This document shows, one piece after another, positions 35,799-46,065 of a DNA stretch of 64,000 bases. The stretch's first letter is position 1; every line of letters starts with the position of its first letter. Below the pieces are notes generated by a model, which worked only from the letters and a program-made list of their open reading frames with translations, did not search any database and had not been told where the DNA came from. The stretch comes from Candidatus Nitrotoga sp. HW29 (GTDB lineage Bacteria; Pseudomonadota; Gammaproteobacteria; Burkholderiales; Gallionellaceae). A program made the position numbers and the translations under genes. The stretch spans positions 32,251 through 96,250 of the forward strand of contig NZ_CAKMAA020000056.1 of assembly GCF_924101635.2 (NCBI RefSeq), in the 5' to 3' direction.

Positions 35799-38700
35799 TT
35801 ATACAGCCTCCAATTGCTTGGTTTGTTCCGCCGCGACTTCCTGTAAAGCACGGCGGTATTCAGTCGGCATAACCTTGACAAATTTTGGCAAGTAGTGCGT
35901 CCAATTATTTAGAATATCCTGAGCGCGGATACTGTTGGTGTAGCGCAGATGCGCACTCACCATATCGCGCAACACCTGTTCATCAGCCTTGCCAAGGTGG
36001 TTAAAATGTACCCGGCCATGCGTCTCGATTTCGCCCAGGTCACTTGCGGCAGCCTCATCGGGTACCGGTTCCAGTTGTACCATCGCCAAATTGCAACGAT
36101 GTTCGAAACTGCCATCCTCGTCCAGTACATAAGCAACGCCGCCGGACATGCCTGCAGCAAAATTGCGCCCGGTCTGGCCCAGCACAACCACTATGCCGCC
36201 GGTCATGTATTCGCAACCGTGATCGCCCAAGCCTTCCACTACCGCAATGGCACCGGAATTACGTACTGCGAAACGCTCGCCAGCCACGCCTCGGAAATAG
36301 CATTCGCCGCTGGTCGCACCGTACAACACAGTATTGCCAACGATGATATTTTCCTCGGCCACGATGTGGCATTCCTTGGGTGGGCGCACCACAATGCGTC
36401 CGCCACATAACCCTTTGCCGACATAGTCATTGCCTTCTCCAGACAGCTCGAAGGTAATACCGTGCGCGAGAAATGCGCCGAAACTTTGTCCGGCCGTACC
36501 TTGTAATTTCACCATAATCGTATCGTTCGGCAATCCCGTTTGACCGTAACGTTTTGCCACTTCATGTGACAGCATTGCACCGGCGGTGCGGTTAACATTA
36601 CGAATGTGGCCTTCTATTATTACGGGCAGCTTTTTTTCCAACGCAGGCATGGCTTCGGCAATGAGCCGATGATCCAACGCTTGGGTTAGCCCATGATCCT
36701 GTTCTTCGGCATGGTGGCGCGCCACGCTAGCCGGTACATCAGGCTGATGGAAAATTTTGGAGAAGTCCAGGCCCTTGGCTTTCCAATGTGCAATGACATG
36801 TTTTGCATCAAGCAATTCGCTACGACCGATCAGGTCATCGAATTTTCGAATACCGATCTGTGCCATGAGTTCGCGCACTTCTTCGGCCACAAAGAAGAAA
36901 TAATTCACTACGTGTTCAGGTTGGCCGGTAAATTTCTTGCGTAGCTCAGGGTCTTGCGTCGCCACACCCACCGGACAGGTGTTGAGATGGCACTTACGCA
37001 TCATGATGCAACCCTCTACGACCAGTGGCGCTGTAGCAAAACCAAATTCATCCGCGCCGAGTAACGCGCCGATCAACACATCGCGTCCGGTCTTCAACTG
37101 GCCGTCCACCTGCAAAACAATCCGTCCACGTAACCGGCTTAACATCAGTGTTTGCTGAGCTTCCGCCAGCCCGAGTTCCCACGGAGTTCCGGCATGCTTA
37201 ATGGAAGACAACGGCGAGGCGCCTGTGCCACCATCATGGCCGGCAACCGTTATATGATCCGCCTTGGCCTTGGCCACTCCGGCCGCTACTGTGCCAACGC
37301 CCACTTCCGATACCAGCTTGACCGAAATGGAGGCATGTGGATTGGCGTTTTTCAGGTCATGAATGAGCTGCGCCAGATCTTCGATGGAATAGATATCGTG
37401 ATGCGGCGGCGGTGAAATCAACCCCACCCCCGGTATCGCGAAACGCAATTTAGCGATGTATTCCGACACCTTGTGGCCGGGCAACTGGCCACCTTCACCC
37501 GGCTTTGCGCCCTGCGCCATCTTGATTTGAATTTGATCGGCGCTCGTCAAGTATTCTGCGGTTACACCAAAGCGACCCGAGGCCACTTGTTTTATTTTGG
37601 AACGCAATGAATCGCCCGCCAATAAAGTCAGATCGGCTTCAATGCGTCCTTTGCCTATAATTTCAGATAGTTTCTCGCCGCCTTTGATTGACTTGAAACG
37701 CATCGGGTCTTCGCCACCTTCGCCCGTGTTGGATTTTCCCCCGATACGGTTCATCGCGATAGCCAAAGCGGTGTGCGCCTCGGTGGAAATAGATCCAAGC
37801 GACATTGCTCCCGTAGCAAAACGTTTAACGATTTCTTTTGCCGGTTCGACCTCTGCCAGCGGGATGGGCGCGCCGGCGGGCTTGATCTCAAACAAGCCGC
37901 GCAATGTCTTCATGCGCTGAGTCTGGTCGTTAATCAGTTTCGCGTATTCTTTGTACGCTTGCCCATTGTTGGAACGCGTGGCATGTTGCAGCTTGGCCAC
38001 GACATCCGGCGTCCACATATGCTCCTCACCCCGTACACGATAGGCATATTCACCGCCCGCTTCCAGCGCATTGGACAGCACCGGATCGTTGCCGAAAGCG
38101 GCTTGATGAATACGCATCGCTTCCTCAGCCACCCCATGTAAGCCTATGCCCTCGATTTGAGTCGCCGTGCCGGTGAAATACTGCGATACAAAATCAGCGT
38201 TCAGGCCGATGGCCTCGAAAATCTGCCCGCCGCAATAAGACTGGTAGGTGGAGATGCCCATTTTGGACATGACCTTGAGCAGCCCTTTGTTTATCGCCTT
38301 AATGAAACGCTTATTTGCATCCTTGTTCGATAGATCCGCAGGTAAATAATCGCTCATGGCAGCAATTGTTTCATAGGCCAGCCATGGGCATATCGCCTCA
38401 GCGCCATAACCGGCAAGGAGTGCGAAGTGATGGGTTTCACGCACAGAACCGGAATCCACTACCAGTCCGGTGCTGGTGCGCAACCCTTCGCGTACCAGAT
38501 GATGGTGCACACCCGCACAAGCCAGCAAAGCCGGAATCGCCACGCGACCACTTGAAATCGCACGATCGGATAAAATCAGCACGTTGTAACCATCCGCAAC
38601 TGCCTGATCGGCTGCGGCACTCAACGCTTTAATCGCGCCTTCGCAACCCGTTGCACCTTGTGCCGTAGGATAAGTGATATCCAGCACCAGCGCTTTATAA

Positions 38701-40472
38701 CGTCCTTGAGTCAATGTGCTGATGTCGCGCAGCTTGGCCAGATCTTCATTGGACAGCACGGGCTGATGTACCTCAAGGCGCAGCGGTGGATCGGTTTCGT
38801 CGATACCGAGCAGATTGGGTTTTGGGCCAATAAACGAAGTAAGTGACATGACGATCTCTTCACGAATCGGATCGATCGGTGGATTCGTCACCTGAGCGAA
38901 AAGCTGCTTGAAATAGTTGTACAGAACTTTGTTTTTGTCCGACAACACAGGCAAGGCGGCATCATTACCCATAGAGCCGGTTGCCTCTTCCCCTGCGGCA
39001 GCCATGGGCGCAAGAATGAATTTGATGTCTTCCTGCGAATAGCCAAATGCCTGTTGCGTATCCAGCAGGTTGGTGTCTAACAAGCTTTGCTTTACGTCTA
39101 CACTGGGCAAATCACCGAGGAAATAACGTGATTTCTCAATCCACTCGCGATACGGTTTTGCGGTAGCGAGCTGCTGCTTCAATTCGGCGTCGTCAATAAT
39201 ACGACCGGCTTCCAAATCGATGAGGAACATTTTGCCCGGCTGTAGTCGCCACTTTTTCACAACTTTACTTTGCGGAACATCCAGCACACCCATTTCAGAT
39301 GCCATCAACACCAAGTCATCATCTGTAATCAAATAGCGTGCCGGGCGCAGGCCGTTACGATCCAGTGTGGCGCCGATCATGCGACCATCCGTGAAAGCCA
39401 CGGCAGCGGGGCCATCCCACGGTTCCATCAACGCAGCATGGTATTCATAAAATGCGCGGCGCTCTTCATCCATCAATGGGTTACCCGCCCACGCTTCAGG
39501 AATCAGCAACATCATCGCGTGCGGTAACGAATAACCGCCTGCCACCAGCAGTTCCAGTGCATTATCAAAACAGGCAGAATCGGATTGGCCTTCTACAATT
39601 AATGGCCACAATTTTTCCAGATCTGCGCCCAGCAGCTTGGATGACATCGCTGCATGACGCGCTGTCATCCAGTTCACGTTACCGCGCAAGGTATTGATCT
39701 CGCCGTTGTGTGCAATCATACGGAATGGATGCGCCAGATCCCAAGAGGGGAACGTATTGGTGGAAAAACGTTGATGTACCAATGCCAATGCGCTGACCAT
39801 GTTCTCATCTTGCAGATCGAGGTAATACTCGCCGACTTGATCGGCCAACAACATTCCCTTGTATACGATCGTACGGGCAGAAAACGATGGTATATAAAAC
39901 CCCCGTCCTTGTTCGTTGGGCAGGCCGCGCACAGCGTGTTCTGCAATCTTGCGAATGACAAATAACTTACGTTCGAAGCTATCAACATCCGTGCAATTCG
40001 AATCGCACCCAATGAATACTTGGCGTACCAAAGGTTCAACCGCCTTAACGCTCTCGCCCAAGCTGCTGTTGTCCACCGGCACATCGCGCCAGCCCAATAA
40101 AATTTGTCCTTCCGCGGTAATCTTGTCGGCAATCACCTGCTCGCAGGCGGCACGTGCCGCTGTATCGCGTGGCAGGAATAACATGCCCACCCCGTATTTG
40201 CCCGCTACCGGTAGGGATATACCCTGTGCAGCGCATGATTTACGCAAAAATGCATCCGGAATCTGGATCAGAATACCCGCACCATCTCCCGCCAAGGGAT
40301 CGGCACCCACCGCGCCGCGATGAGTAAGATTCTTGAGTATCTGCAAGCCTTGACAGATCATGTCATGGCTCTGCTTACCCTTGATATGCGCTACAAAGCC
40401 TACACCGCACGCATCGTGCTCATGGCGCGGGTCATACAAACCCTGCTGGACCGGCAACGAAGAATGACTCAC
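35799..40472 (-). CDS. gltB: glutamate synthase large subunit
   Basis: A 1557-aa enzyme that makes two glutamates from glutamine and 2-oxoglutarate. I place the start at the GTG at 40472 because AGGAAC lies just upstream. The encoded [10 protein letters not shown]... leader ends at the DACGVGF cysteine, which becomes the N-terminal nucleophile after processing. The order is amidotransferase (about 25-430), central domain, FMN-binding synthase ([56 protein letters not shown]), a Cys cluster ([19 protein letters not shown]), and the C-terminal glycine-rich beta-helix. A hairpin with a T-run lies in its leader. Confidence 0.96.
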   Translation of the reverse strand: MSHSSLPVQQGLYDPRHEHDACGVGFVAHIKGKQSHDMICQGLQILKNLTHRGAVGADPLAGDGAGILIQIPDAFLRKSCAAQGISLPVAGKYGVGMLFLPRDTAARAACEQVIADKITAEGQILLGWRDVPVDNSSLGESVKAVEPLVRQVFIGCDSNCTDVDSFERKLFVIRKIAEHAVRGLPNEQGRGFYIPSFSARTIVYKGMLLADQVGEYYLDLQDENMVSALALVHQRFSTNTFPSWDLAHPFRMIAHNGEINTLRGNVNWMTARHAAMSSKLLGADLEKLWPLIVEGQSDSACFDNALELLVAGGYSLPHAMMLLIPEAWAGNPLMDEERRAFYEYHAALMEPWDGPAAVAFTDGRMIGATLDRNGLRPARYLITDDDLVLMASEMGVLDVPQSKVVKKWRLQPGKMFLIDLEAGRIIDDAELKQQLATAKPYREWIEKSRYFLGDLPSVDVKQSLLDTNLLDTQQAFGYSQEDIKFILAPMAAAGEEATGSMGNDAALPVLSDKNKVLYNYFKQLFAQVTNPPIDPIREEIVMSLTSFIGPKPNLLGIDETDPPLRLEVHQPVLSNEDLAKLRDISTLTQGRYKALVLDITYPTAQGATGCEGAIKALSAAADQAVADGYNVLILSDRAISSGRVAIPALLACAGVHHHLVREGLRTSTGLVVDSGSVRETHHFALLAGYGAEAICPWLAYETIAAMSDYLPADLSNKDANKRFIKAINKGLLKVMSKMGISTYQSYCGGQIFEAIGLNADFVSQYFTGTATQIEGIGLHGVAEEAMRIHQAAFGNDPVLSNALEAGGEYAYRVRGEEHMWTPDVVAKLQHATRSNNGQAYKEYAKLINDQTQRMKTLRGLFEIKPAGAPIPLAEVEPAKEIVKRFATGAMSLGSISTEAHTALAIAMNRIGGKSNTGEGGEDPMRFKSIKGGEKLSEIIGKGRIEADLTLLAGDSLRSKIKQVASGRFGVTAEYLTSADQIQIKMAQGAKPGEGGQLPGHKVSEYIAKLRFAIPGVGLISPPPHHDIYSIEDLAQLIHDLKNANPHASISVKLVSEVGVGTVAAGVAKAKADHITVAGHDGGTGASPLSSIKHAGTPWELGLAEAQQTLMLSRLRGRIVLQVDGQLKTGRDVLIGALLGADEFGFATAPLVVEGCIMMRKCHLNTCPVGVATQDPELRKKFTGQPEHVVNYFFFVAEEVRELMAQIGIRKFDDLIGRSELLDAKHVIAHWKAKGLDFSKIFHQPDVPASVARHHAEEQDHGLTQALDHRLIAEAMPALEKKLPVIIEGHIRNVNRTAGAMLSHEVAKRYGQTGLPNDTIMVKLQGTAGQSFGAFLAHGITFELSGEGNDYVGKGLCGGRIVVRPPKECHIVAEENIIVGNTVLYGATSGECYFRGVAGERFAVRNSGAIAVVEGLGDHGCEYMTGGIVVVLGQTGRNFAAGMSGGVAYVLDEDGSFEHRCNLAMVQLEPVPDEAAASDLGEIETHGRVHFNHLGKADEQVLRDMVSAHLRYTNSIRAQDILNNWTHYLPKFVKVMPTEYRRALQEVAAEQTKQLEAV

Positions 40473-40504
40473 ACGTTGTTCCTCATTAAAAATCACTAAC
40501 CCAC

Positions 40505-40531
40505 AAAAAAAGTGGCGACACACATCGCCAC
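40505..40531 (-). terminator. hairpin plus T-run in the gltB leader
   Basis: On the minus strand GTGGCGA (40531-40525) pairs with TCGCCAC (40518-40512) over a 6-nt loop, directly followed by seven T (40511-40505). This is a textbook intrinsic terminator 32 nt before the gltB start. No minus-strand gene lies upstream to be terminated, so an attenuator of gltBD is possible. Confidence 0.65.
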
Positions 40532-40538
40532 AGCGTTA

Positions 40539-40567
40539 TCCATACAATCTATGTTTACAAAATACAA
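40539..40567 (-). promoter_or_regulatory. candidate gltB promoter
   Basis: On the minus strand TTGTAT (40567-40562) and TATGGA (40544-40539) are 17 bp apart. Matches to consensus are moderate. If used, transcription would start at about 40532, exactly at the foot of the leader hairpin. Confidence 0.3.
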
Positions 40568-40879
40568 AGCGAAAGGGCGGAAATATTACCTTGTCTCGGG
40601 ACGAACAGCAACCTAGAACCTGTTCGAATATTAAATTCAGGCTAAATGGCGGGTATCCTCAATCACTCTGCTATTTTTCGCAACAACAGCAAACCATAAT
40701 GGTGAACCTGAGGGTACACTTGAAATCTGGCTACTCTTGGTTATGTCTATCTGAATAACGGCAGCCGCCCAACTACATATTAATCTGAAAAGTGAACATC
40801 ACACATTATGATAATCAGACACTCAAAGACAATGCATAAATCCTCTTGTTTTTTTGTAAGAAACTTGAGGTGTCTGTGT
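40568..40879. other. 312-bp gap between divergent gltB and a secreted-protein gene
   Basis: The stretch is A+T-rich with no convincing gene. It should hold the promoter of the + strand gene and perhaps further gltB control sites. I see no clear sigma-70 pair or palindrome. Confidence 0.4.
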
Positions 40880-41689
40880 ATGTACATTGGAAACGTCATA
40901 GACGATTTCTGGTCAAGGAATTGCTCATTTGCTAAGAGAACACTCTTGATCGGAATGACTTTCGGTCTAATGACAACGGCCAAAGCAGAAATTGTGACAA
41001 TACTTCCAGCTAGCCCAAAAAGCCTTGAGTCAGTTATCGCTAGAATAGAGGTGTCGAACTCATGTTTTTATGACTTTCGCGTTCCCATACAGCTAAAACA
41101 GGTAGGCACTGTTATTAGAGTTGATATTACCGCAACTTCTAATTGTGCAGAGCTTGGTATGCCGCCCCCAATGCCAGATCTTGACATTAAACTGGGACAG
41201 TTTCCACCAGGTGTATTTAGTGTCGATGTTTTTCGTACATACATACCAAGTACGGGTATCGCCCTTCCAGCACTGCTGTTGGGTTCGGCACACTTTACCG
41301 TTACTGACAATAATGCCACCAAAACCGGGCCGTTCCCTCTCGTTGATTACACCGACCACTGGTGGAATCCACAGGAATCCGGCATGGGTTTCAGCATTAT
41401 GCAGCACCCCAGTGACCGAATATTTGCCGCGTGGTTTGTGTACGATCAAATGGGCCAACCTACGTGGTATACGCTCCAGCCGGGACAATGGCTAAGTTCT
41501 ACTGTGTACACTGGCCCAATTTACAAGACAACAGGTACCTACCTGGGCGCAACATATGACCCTGGTCAACTTGTCGTAACGCCGGTAGGAACGGGAACAT
41601 TTAGCTTCCATAGCTATTCCAGCGCTACATTTGCATACACAGTTGAAGGCAAGGCGGGTTCAAAGGAAATTACGCGGTTATCCTTCTAA
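40880..41689 (+). CDS. secreted protein of unknown function
   Basis: About 269 aa from the ATG at 40880, chosen because GAGGTG lies 9 nt upstream and it places a signal peptide near the start (KRTLLIGMTFGLMTTAKA, cleavage before EIV). The N-terminal half is a beta domain with a pair of cysteines (SNSCFYDF and TSNCAELG). The C-terminal half has the pattern DHWWNPQESGMGFSIMQH...IFAAWFVYDQMGQPTWYTLQPGQW. It recurs in secreted proteins of environmental proteobacteria ('WxNPxESGxGxxxxxQ...fatWFtYd'). I know no function for that module. It stands alone, divergent from gltB. Confidence 0.7.
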   Translation: MYIGNVIDDFWSRNCSFAKRTLLIGMTFGLMTTAKAEIVTILPASPKSLESVIARIEVSNSCFYDFRVPIQLKQVGTVIRVDITATSNCAELGMPPPMPDLDIKLGQFPPGVFSVDVFRTYIPSTGIALPALLLGSAHFTVTDNNATKTGPFPLVDYTDHWWNPQESGMGFSIMQHPSDRIFAAWFVYDQMGQPTWYTLQPGQWLSSTVYTGPIYKTTGTYLGATYDPGQLVVTPVGTGTFSFHSYSSATFAYTVEGKAGSKEITRLSF

Positions 41690-41759
41690 CGTGAATTTTG
41701 CATAGCTACAACGCAGCGAATTTGTTTGTATAGTTTGAATCTCTACGGGTTCAATTCCC

Positions 41760-41793
41760 CGCTCCTTGGAGCGAAGGCTGGTTGAAAGCCAGC
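41760..41793 (+). other. tandem hairpins, structured intergenic region
   Basis: Two hairpins stand in a row: CGCTCC-TT-GGAGCG (41760-41773) and GCTGG-TTGAAAG-CCAGC (41777-41793). Both are perfect. A terminator-like hairpin follows 21 nt later. A small RNA or a mobile-element end are possible; no family is recognised. Confidence 0.45.
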
Positions 41794-41814
41794 GGCTTGA
41801 AAAGCGTAGTTAAT

Positions 41815-41847
41815 ACCCCGTAGCTTGCTGCGGGGTGCTTTATTTTT
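41815..41847 (+). terminator. terminator-like hairpin ahead of gmk
   Basis: ACCCCGTA pairs with TGCGGGGT (one G-T pair) over a short loop at 41815-41836, followed by GCTTTATTTTT. It could end the 40880-41689 transcript or a small RNA formed by the two upstream hairpins. Confidence 0.6.
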
Positions 41848-41966
41848 GCCGAGCACTGAATTTTCAGAAGCGCCCATCAGTTGATGATAAAATTACACTG
41901 CGCTTCGCAGCGTAATGTTTTGTGTTGCAAGTGCTGCTCAATATTCAAAGATGCTGATACATAAAT

Positions 41967-42575
41967 ATGCCGGGAAATCTCTTTATCGTTAGTGCACCAT
42001 CGGGTGCAGGAAAAACCAGTCTGGTTCGCTCGTTACTGGCCAGTAATCAACAGGTTGATATTTCTGTTTCTTACACTACTCGAGCGCCACGTCCAAATGA
42101 GACCGAGGGGGAAGATTATCATTTTGTGAGCCGTGAAACTTTTTTGGATATGGCAAAGCAGGGGGATTTTTTGGAAAGCGCTGAGGTATATGGCAACTTT
42201 TATGGTACTTCGCAATCCTGGATTGAAGCTGAAATTTTGAGCGGGCGCGACATACTATTGGAAATTGATTGGCAGGGTGCGACGCAAGTACGGCGCGCAT
42301 TTTCGGATTGCATCAGCATCTTTATTTTGCCCCCCTCTTTGCAAGCGCTGGAGGATCGCCTGCATGGGCGCGGACAAGATGAAGCCGAAGTGATCGCACA
42401 ACGCTTGCACGCCGCGAAAGAAGACATCGCCCATGTCGTAGAGTTTGATTATGTTATTATTAACGACAATTTGGACATTGCTTTGCAACAGCTTAATGCC
42501 ATCGTCGTTGCCGCAGGACTTCGCCGCGATAGGCAACTTGCACGCCAGCAAACTTTAATTAATCAACTGCAATAA
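41967..42575 (+). CDS. gmk: guanylate kinase
   Basis: A 202-aa kinase converting GMP to GDP with ATP. It shows the P-loop [12 protein letters not shown] near residue 10, the GMP-binding segment [25 protein letters not shown], and [14 protein letters not shown]. The length is typical. It is followed 14 bp later by rpoZ, the usual pairing in proteobacteria. Confidence 0.96.
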   Translation: MPGNLFIVSAPSGAGKTSLVRSLLASNQQVDISVSYTTRAPRPNETEGEDYHFVSRETFLDMAKQGDFLESAEVYGNFYGTSQSWIEAEILSGRDILLEIDWQGATQVRRAFSDCISIFILPPSLQALEDRLHGRGQDEAEVIAQRLHAAKEDIAHVVEFDYVIINDNLDIALQQLNAIVVAAGLRRDRQLARQQTLINQLQ

Positions 42576-42589
42576 GGAGACACTACACT

Positions 42590-42796
42590 ATGGCCCGTGT
42601 AACGATAGACGACTGTTTGGTAAATATCCCTAACCGATTTGAGCTCACCTTGGCTGCCGCCTACCGCGCACGCCAGTTGGCCAATGGTGCCAGCTATCTG
42701 GTGGCAGAATGTAAAGATAAGCCTACTGTAATCGCCTTGCGTGAAATCAGTGAAGGAAAGGTAGGGCCGGAAATTCTCATCCGTGGAATAGCCTAG
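42590..42796 (+). CDS. rpoZ: RNA polymerase omega subunit
   Basis: A 68-aa subunit that helps fold and assemble beta-prime. [33 protein letters not shown] is diagnostic. AAGGAGA precedes the ATG. In most proteobacteria spoT follows rpoZ; here a 281-bp gap and then pabB follow instead. Confidence 0.96.
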   Translation: MARVTIDDCLVNIPNRFELTLAAAYRARQLANGASYLVAECKDKPTVIALREISEGKVGPEILIRGIA

Positions 42797-43077
42797 GTAT
42801 CATAGTTTCCAGCTACTTGTCTTCTAGCTGCGATACATAAGCGACCTGAACAAAAATGCCAGAGTTTAACGAGAGATTAGGTCGCGCGAAATTGATTTAA
42901 TCGCTCTGGAATTCTATTGTATGAAGATGCATTTCATCCAATATCTACCCAAACTCACTATATCCACGCTTACCTAAAAATCAATCGAATTGCTAGCTTG
43001 AGCCGCACAATGCGGGACATAAGCTGATAGAACAGACTGCACAGCGATTAAGTCTTCCTCCTCACCCACCAACACCG

Positions 43078-44451
43078 ATGCTTTATAGCGCTTCCCTTTC
43101 CTATGCTGCCAATGCTGCTGCCTACTTCGTGGCCATTGCGGATTTGCCTTGGGCGGTGTGGCTGGATAGCGGTGGGCGGGGGCGTTACGACATTTTATGC
43201 GCGCAACCCATCGCCACGCTGGTTACACAGGGTGCCTGCACGGAAATCACAAATTCAACCGGTGTGCAGCGTTTAGCCAGTGATCCATTTGATCTCTTGC
43301 GCCAGCAATTGGGGGCGCCCGTCGCAGCAATACCGGACATTCCCTTTTTGGGCGGTGCATTGGGCTACTGGGGTTACGATTTGGCGCGCCACTTGTTTAC
43401 TTTACCCACACAGGCACAGGAAACTGAACATCTGCCGGACATGATGGTTGGTATCTACGACTGGGCGATTGTGCTGGACCATCAGGAAAAGACTGCACGT
43501 CTGGTGTCGCAGCAACGCGAACACGCAACAGAGCAAGTGTTGCCGCAAATTCTTGCGCGATTAAAACAGAACAGCAACGCACCTCAAGGAAAATTCAAGG
43601 TACATGGCCGCATTCAGTCGAATTTTACCCGCGCGGGGTATCAATCCGCTTTTGATGTCATACAACGCTACTTGCACGCGGGTGATTGTTATCAAGTCAA
43701 TTTGGCACAACGCTATGCAGCACGTGCTTCCGGTGATTCATTACAAGCATATCTCGAATTGCGTCGCCTGAGCCCGGCACCTTATTCTGCTTTTTTCGAT
43801 TTTCCGCAGGTGCAAATTCTATGCGCTTCGCCGGAACGATTTCTGCAAGTACAGCAAGGGCGCGTTGAGACCAACCCGATTAAAGGTACGCGTCCGCGTC
43901 ACAACAATCCGCACGAGGATGCAAAGAGAGCGCAAGAATTGGGCCATAGCGACAAAGACCGTGCAGAGAACCTGATGATTGTTGATTTGCTGCGTAACGA
44001 CTTGGGTAAGAGTTGTATACCTGGTTCAGTGCAAGTACCCAAACTGTTTGAACTGGAGAGCTTTGCCCAAGTGCATCATCTGGTAAGTACCGTCACGGGT
44101 CAGCTTGCGCCAGGGCGGGATGCGCTAGCATTGTTACGCGATTGTTTTCCCGGTGGCTCTGTAACGGGTGCGCCGAAACAACGCGCCATACAAATCATCG
44201 AACAATTGGAGCCGCATCGACGCGGAATTTATTGTGGCGCGATTGGTTATATCGGTTTTGATGGCAACATGGATAGCAATATTGCTATTCGTACTCTGGT
44301 ATTCGCCGATGGCGAAATTCGTTTTTGGGCGGGGGGTGGGATCGTAGCGGATTCCGACGCAGATGCAGAATATCAAGAAACGTTACACAAAGCAGCGGCA
44401 ATGCTGAAGGTCTTGCAACAATATGGCGGTGACTATGAGCAAGAAGCATAA
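43078..44451 (+). CDS. pabB: aminodeoxychorismate synthase component I
   Basis: A 457-aa chorismate-utilising enzyme that makes aminodeoxychorismate for folate. The core shows YLHAGDCYQVNLAQR, CASPERFLQV, NPIKGTRPR, DKDRAENLMIVDLLRNDLGK, and FPGGSVTGAPKQRA. The lysine in PIKGT distinguishes PabB from anthranilate synthase, whose copy in this window reads PIAGT. No glutaminase (PabA) gene is nearby. The start is the ATG at 43078; no strong ribosome site is visible. Confidence 0.9.
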   Translation: MLYSASLSYAANAAAYFVAIADLPWAVWLDSGGRGRYDILCAQPIATLVTQGACTEITNSTGVQRLASDPFDLLRQQLGAPVAAIPDIPFLGGALGYWGYDLARHLFTLPTQAQETEHLPDMMVGIYDWAIVLDHQEKTARLVSQQREHATEQVLPQILARLKQNSNAPQGKFKVHGRIQSNFTRAGYQSAFDVIQRYLHAGDCYQVNLAQRYAARASGDSLQAYLELRRLSPAPYSAFFDFPQVQILCASPERFLQVQQGRVETNPIKGTRPRHNNPHEDAKRAQELGHSDKDRAENLMIVDLLRNDLGKSCIPGSVQVPKLFELESFAQVHHLVSTVTGQLAPGRDALALLRDCFPGGSVTGAPKQRAIQIIEQLEPHRRGIYCGAIGYIGFDGNMDSNIAIRTLVFADGEIRFWAGGGIVADSDADAEYQETLHKAAAMLKVLQQYGGDYEQEA

Positions 44452-44564
44452 CGTTCAGCCATTAACGGGGTAAAGCAGTAAGCTAACTACTGTTGGATTT
44501 ATTCATCGGGATAAGTTTCGGGTAGAATGCGCGCTTCAAATTCAAACTTGTTAAAGGCACCGCC

Positions 44565-45248
44565 ATGTACAAAATTGCACCTAGCATTCTCTCCGCCAAT
44601 TTCGCCAAGCTCGGCGAAGAGGTTACCAATGTCATTGCCTCCGGCGCGGATATTATCCACTTCGACGTGATGGACAACCACTACGTACCCAACCTGACCA
44701 TTGGGCCACTGGTGTGCTCTGCCATTCGTCCGATTACCCAGGCAGAGATCGACGTACACCTGATGGTCAAGCCGGTGGATCGTATCATCCCGGACTTCGC
44801 CAAAGCCGGTGCCAATATTATTTCTTTTCACCCGGAAGCGTCTGAGCACATCGACCGCACGCTGAGCTTGATCAAGGAAAACGGCTGCAAGGCCGGGCTG
44901 GTATTCAATCCCGGTACACCCTTGAGCTATCTCGACCATGTCATGGACAAAATCGACTTGATTCTGATCATGTCGGTGAACCCTGGCTTCGGCGGCCAGA
45001 AGTTTATTCCCGATGCGTTGAATAAGTTACGCACCGCGCGCCAAAAAATTAATGAAAGTGGACGCGACATCATGCTGGAAATAGACGGTGGTGTGAACAC
45101 CAGCAATATTGCGGAAATTGCTGCTGCGGGTTGCGATACCTTCGTAGCCGGTTCCGCTGTGTATGGTGCCGGCAAGGACACGGATCCGCACCGTTATGAT
45201 TCCATTATCGCCGCTTTACGCGCCGAACTAGCAAAAGTAAGCAAATAA
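44565..45248 (+). CDS. rpe: ribulose-phosphate 3-epimerase
   Basis: A 227-aa TIM-barrel enzyme interconverting ribulose-5-phosphate and xylulose-5-phosphate in the pentose phosphate or Calvin cycle. It begins [18 protein letters not shown] and has [41 protein letters not shown], and [11 protein letters not shown], covering the metal and phosphate sites. It overlaps gph by one base (TAATG), so the two are translated together. It leads the rpe-gph-trpE cluster. Confidence 0.96.
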   Translation: MYKIAPSILSANFAKLGEEVTNVIASGADIIHFDVMDNHYVPNLTIGPLVCSAIRPITQAEIDVHLMVKPVDRIIPDFAKAGANIISFHPEASEHIDRTLSLIKENGCKAGLVFNPGTPLSYLDHVMDKIDLILIMSVNPGFGGQKFIPDALNKLRTARQKINESGRDIMLEIDGGVNTSNIAEIAAAGCDTFVAGSAVYGAGKDTDPHRYDSIIAALRAELAKVSK

Positions 45249-45934
45249 TGGTGCGAGCACATTTCCCACTACGCATCTCCGCTATCCTTATCGATCTGGA
45301 TGGTACGTTACTTCATACTGCGCCTGAACTGGTGGCCTCCGCCAATGGTATGTTACGTGACTTGGGCCGTCCTGCCGTGTCGCAAGATCTGCTGACAAGC
45401 TATATCGGTAATGGGGTCAGTTGGCTGGTGAAACGCGCGTTGACCGGTGACATGCATGCCGAGCCGGATGCAAATCTATATGAGCAGGCGCTGCCGATTT
45501 TCGAACAGCACTACAAGGAGCTGCTATTACAGAGTAAACCGTTTGATGGCGTGATTGCCGGGCTGGACGCCATGCAGGCGGCGGGTTTCCGTCTAGGTTG
45601 CATTACCAACAAGGTAAAACGCTACACCGAGCCCCTGCTTGAGGGTTTAGGGCTCGCGCATTATTTTGAGATTGTGCTGTCCGGCGATAGCCTGCCGGAA
45701 AAAAAACCCCACCCGCTGCCGTTATTGCACGCTGCAAAATTTTTCGGCGTTCCGGTGGAGCAAGTGCTGCTGATCGGCGATTCACTCAATGACTCGGTTG
45801 CGGCACGCGCCGCTGGCTGTCCAATCGTTTGCGTGCCCTACGGTTATAATCATGGCGAGCCGGTAGAGACATTGGATCTGGATGCCGTGATTGGCACGCT
45901 GCCAGATGTGATTAAACTGATTCAAAAAGTATGA
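45248..45934 (+). CDS. gph: phosphoglycolate phosphatase
   Basis: A 228-aa HAD-family phosphatase removing phosphate from 2-phosphoglycolate, formed by DNA repair or by Rubisco oxygenase activity. The nucleophile motif is LIDLDGTLLHTAPEL, motif II is LGCITNKVKRY, and the Asp pair lies in VLLIGDSLNDSVAARAAGC. A small helical cap lies between motifs I and II. It overlaps rpe, and its stop is only 4 bp before the Trp-rich leader peptide of trpE. Confidence 0.92.
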   Translation: MVRAHFPLRISAILIDLDGTLLHTAPELVASANGMLRDLGRPAVSQDLLTSYIGNGVSWLVKRALTGDMHAEPDANLYEQALPIFEQHYKELLLQSKPFDGVIAGLDAMQAAGFRLGCITNKVKRYTEPLLEGLGLAHYFEIVLSGDSLPEKKPHPLPLLHAAKFFGVPVEQVLLIGDSLNDSVAARAAGCPIVCVPYGYNHGEPVETLDLDAVIGTLPDVIKLIQKV

Positions 45935-45938
45935 TCGA

Positions 45939-45992
45939 ATGACACACGAACATTTCAAAATCTGGAGAGAGACTGCTGCATGGCGATGGTGA
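45939..45992 (+). CDS. trpL: trp leader peptide
   Basis: A 17-codon frame, MTHEHFKIWRETAAWRW, with three Trp codons; the last two flank a single Arg just before the stop. This is the hallmark of a ribosome-stalling leader peptide for Trp control. It begins 4 bp after the gph stop, so translation may be coupled, since no strong ribosome site is seen. A palindrome overlaps its last codons. Confidence 0.7.
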   Translation: MTHEHFKIWRETAAWRW

Positions 45993-46049
45993 TCACCATT
46001 CCGTCCGGTGTGGTTGCCCCGTTTTAGTGCCGCCGTCTTTCCCTTTTTT
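45986..46049 (+). promoter_or_regulatory. transcription attenuator of trpE
   Basis: ATGGTGATCACCAT (45986-45999), a perfect palindrome, overlaps the last Trp codon. CACC can instead pair with the following GGTG, and CGGTG (46006-46010) can pair weakly with CGCCG (46031-46035) ahead of a T-rich tract ending in TTTTTT (46044-46049). The mutually exclusive pairings fit an attenuator. The terminator stem is short, so its strength is uncertain. Confidence 0.55.
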
Positions 46050-46065
46050 GAGTTAGGAGCAATTC

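Noticed and set aside
40473..40523. N-terminal extension of GltB from an upstream ATG
   Set aside because: It would translate through the leader hairpin and T-run; the GTG at 40472 has a ribosome site and gives the normal short propeptide.
41743..41765. tRNA-like T-arm (GGGTTCAATTCCCC)
   Set aside because: Only three of five stem pairs form, and no anticodon or D arm precedes it.
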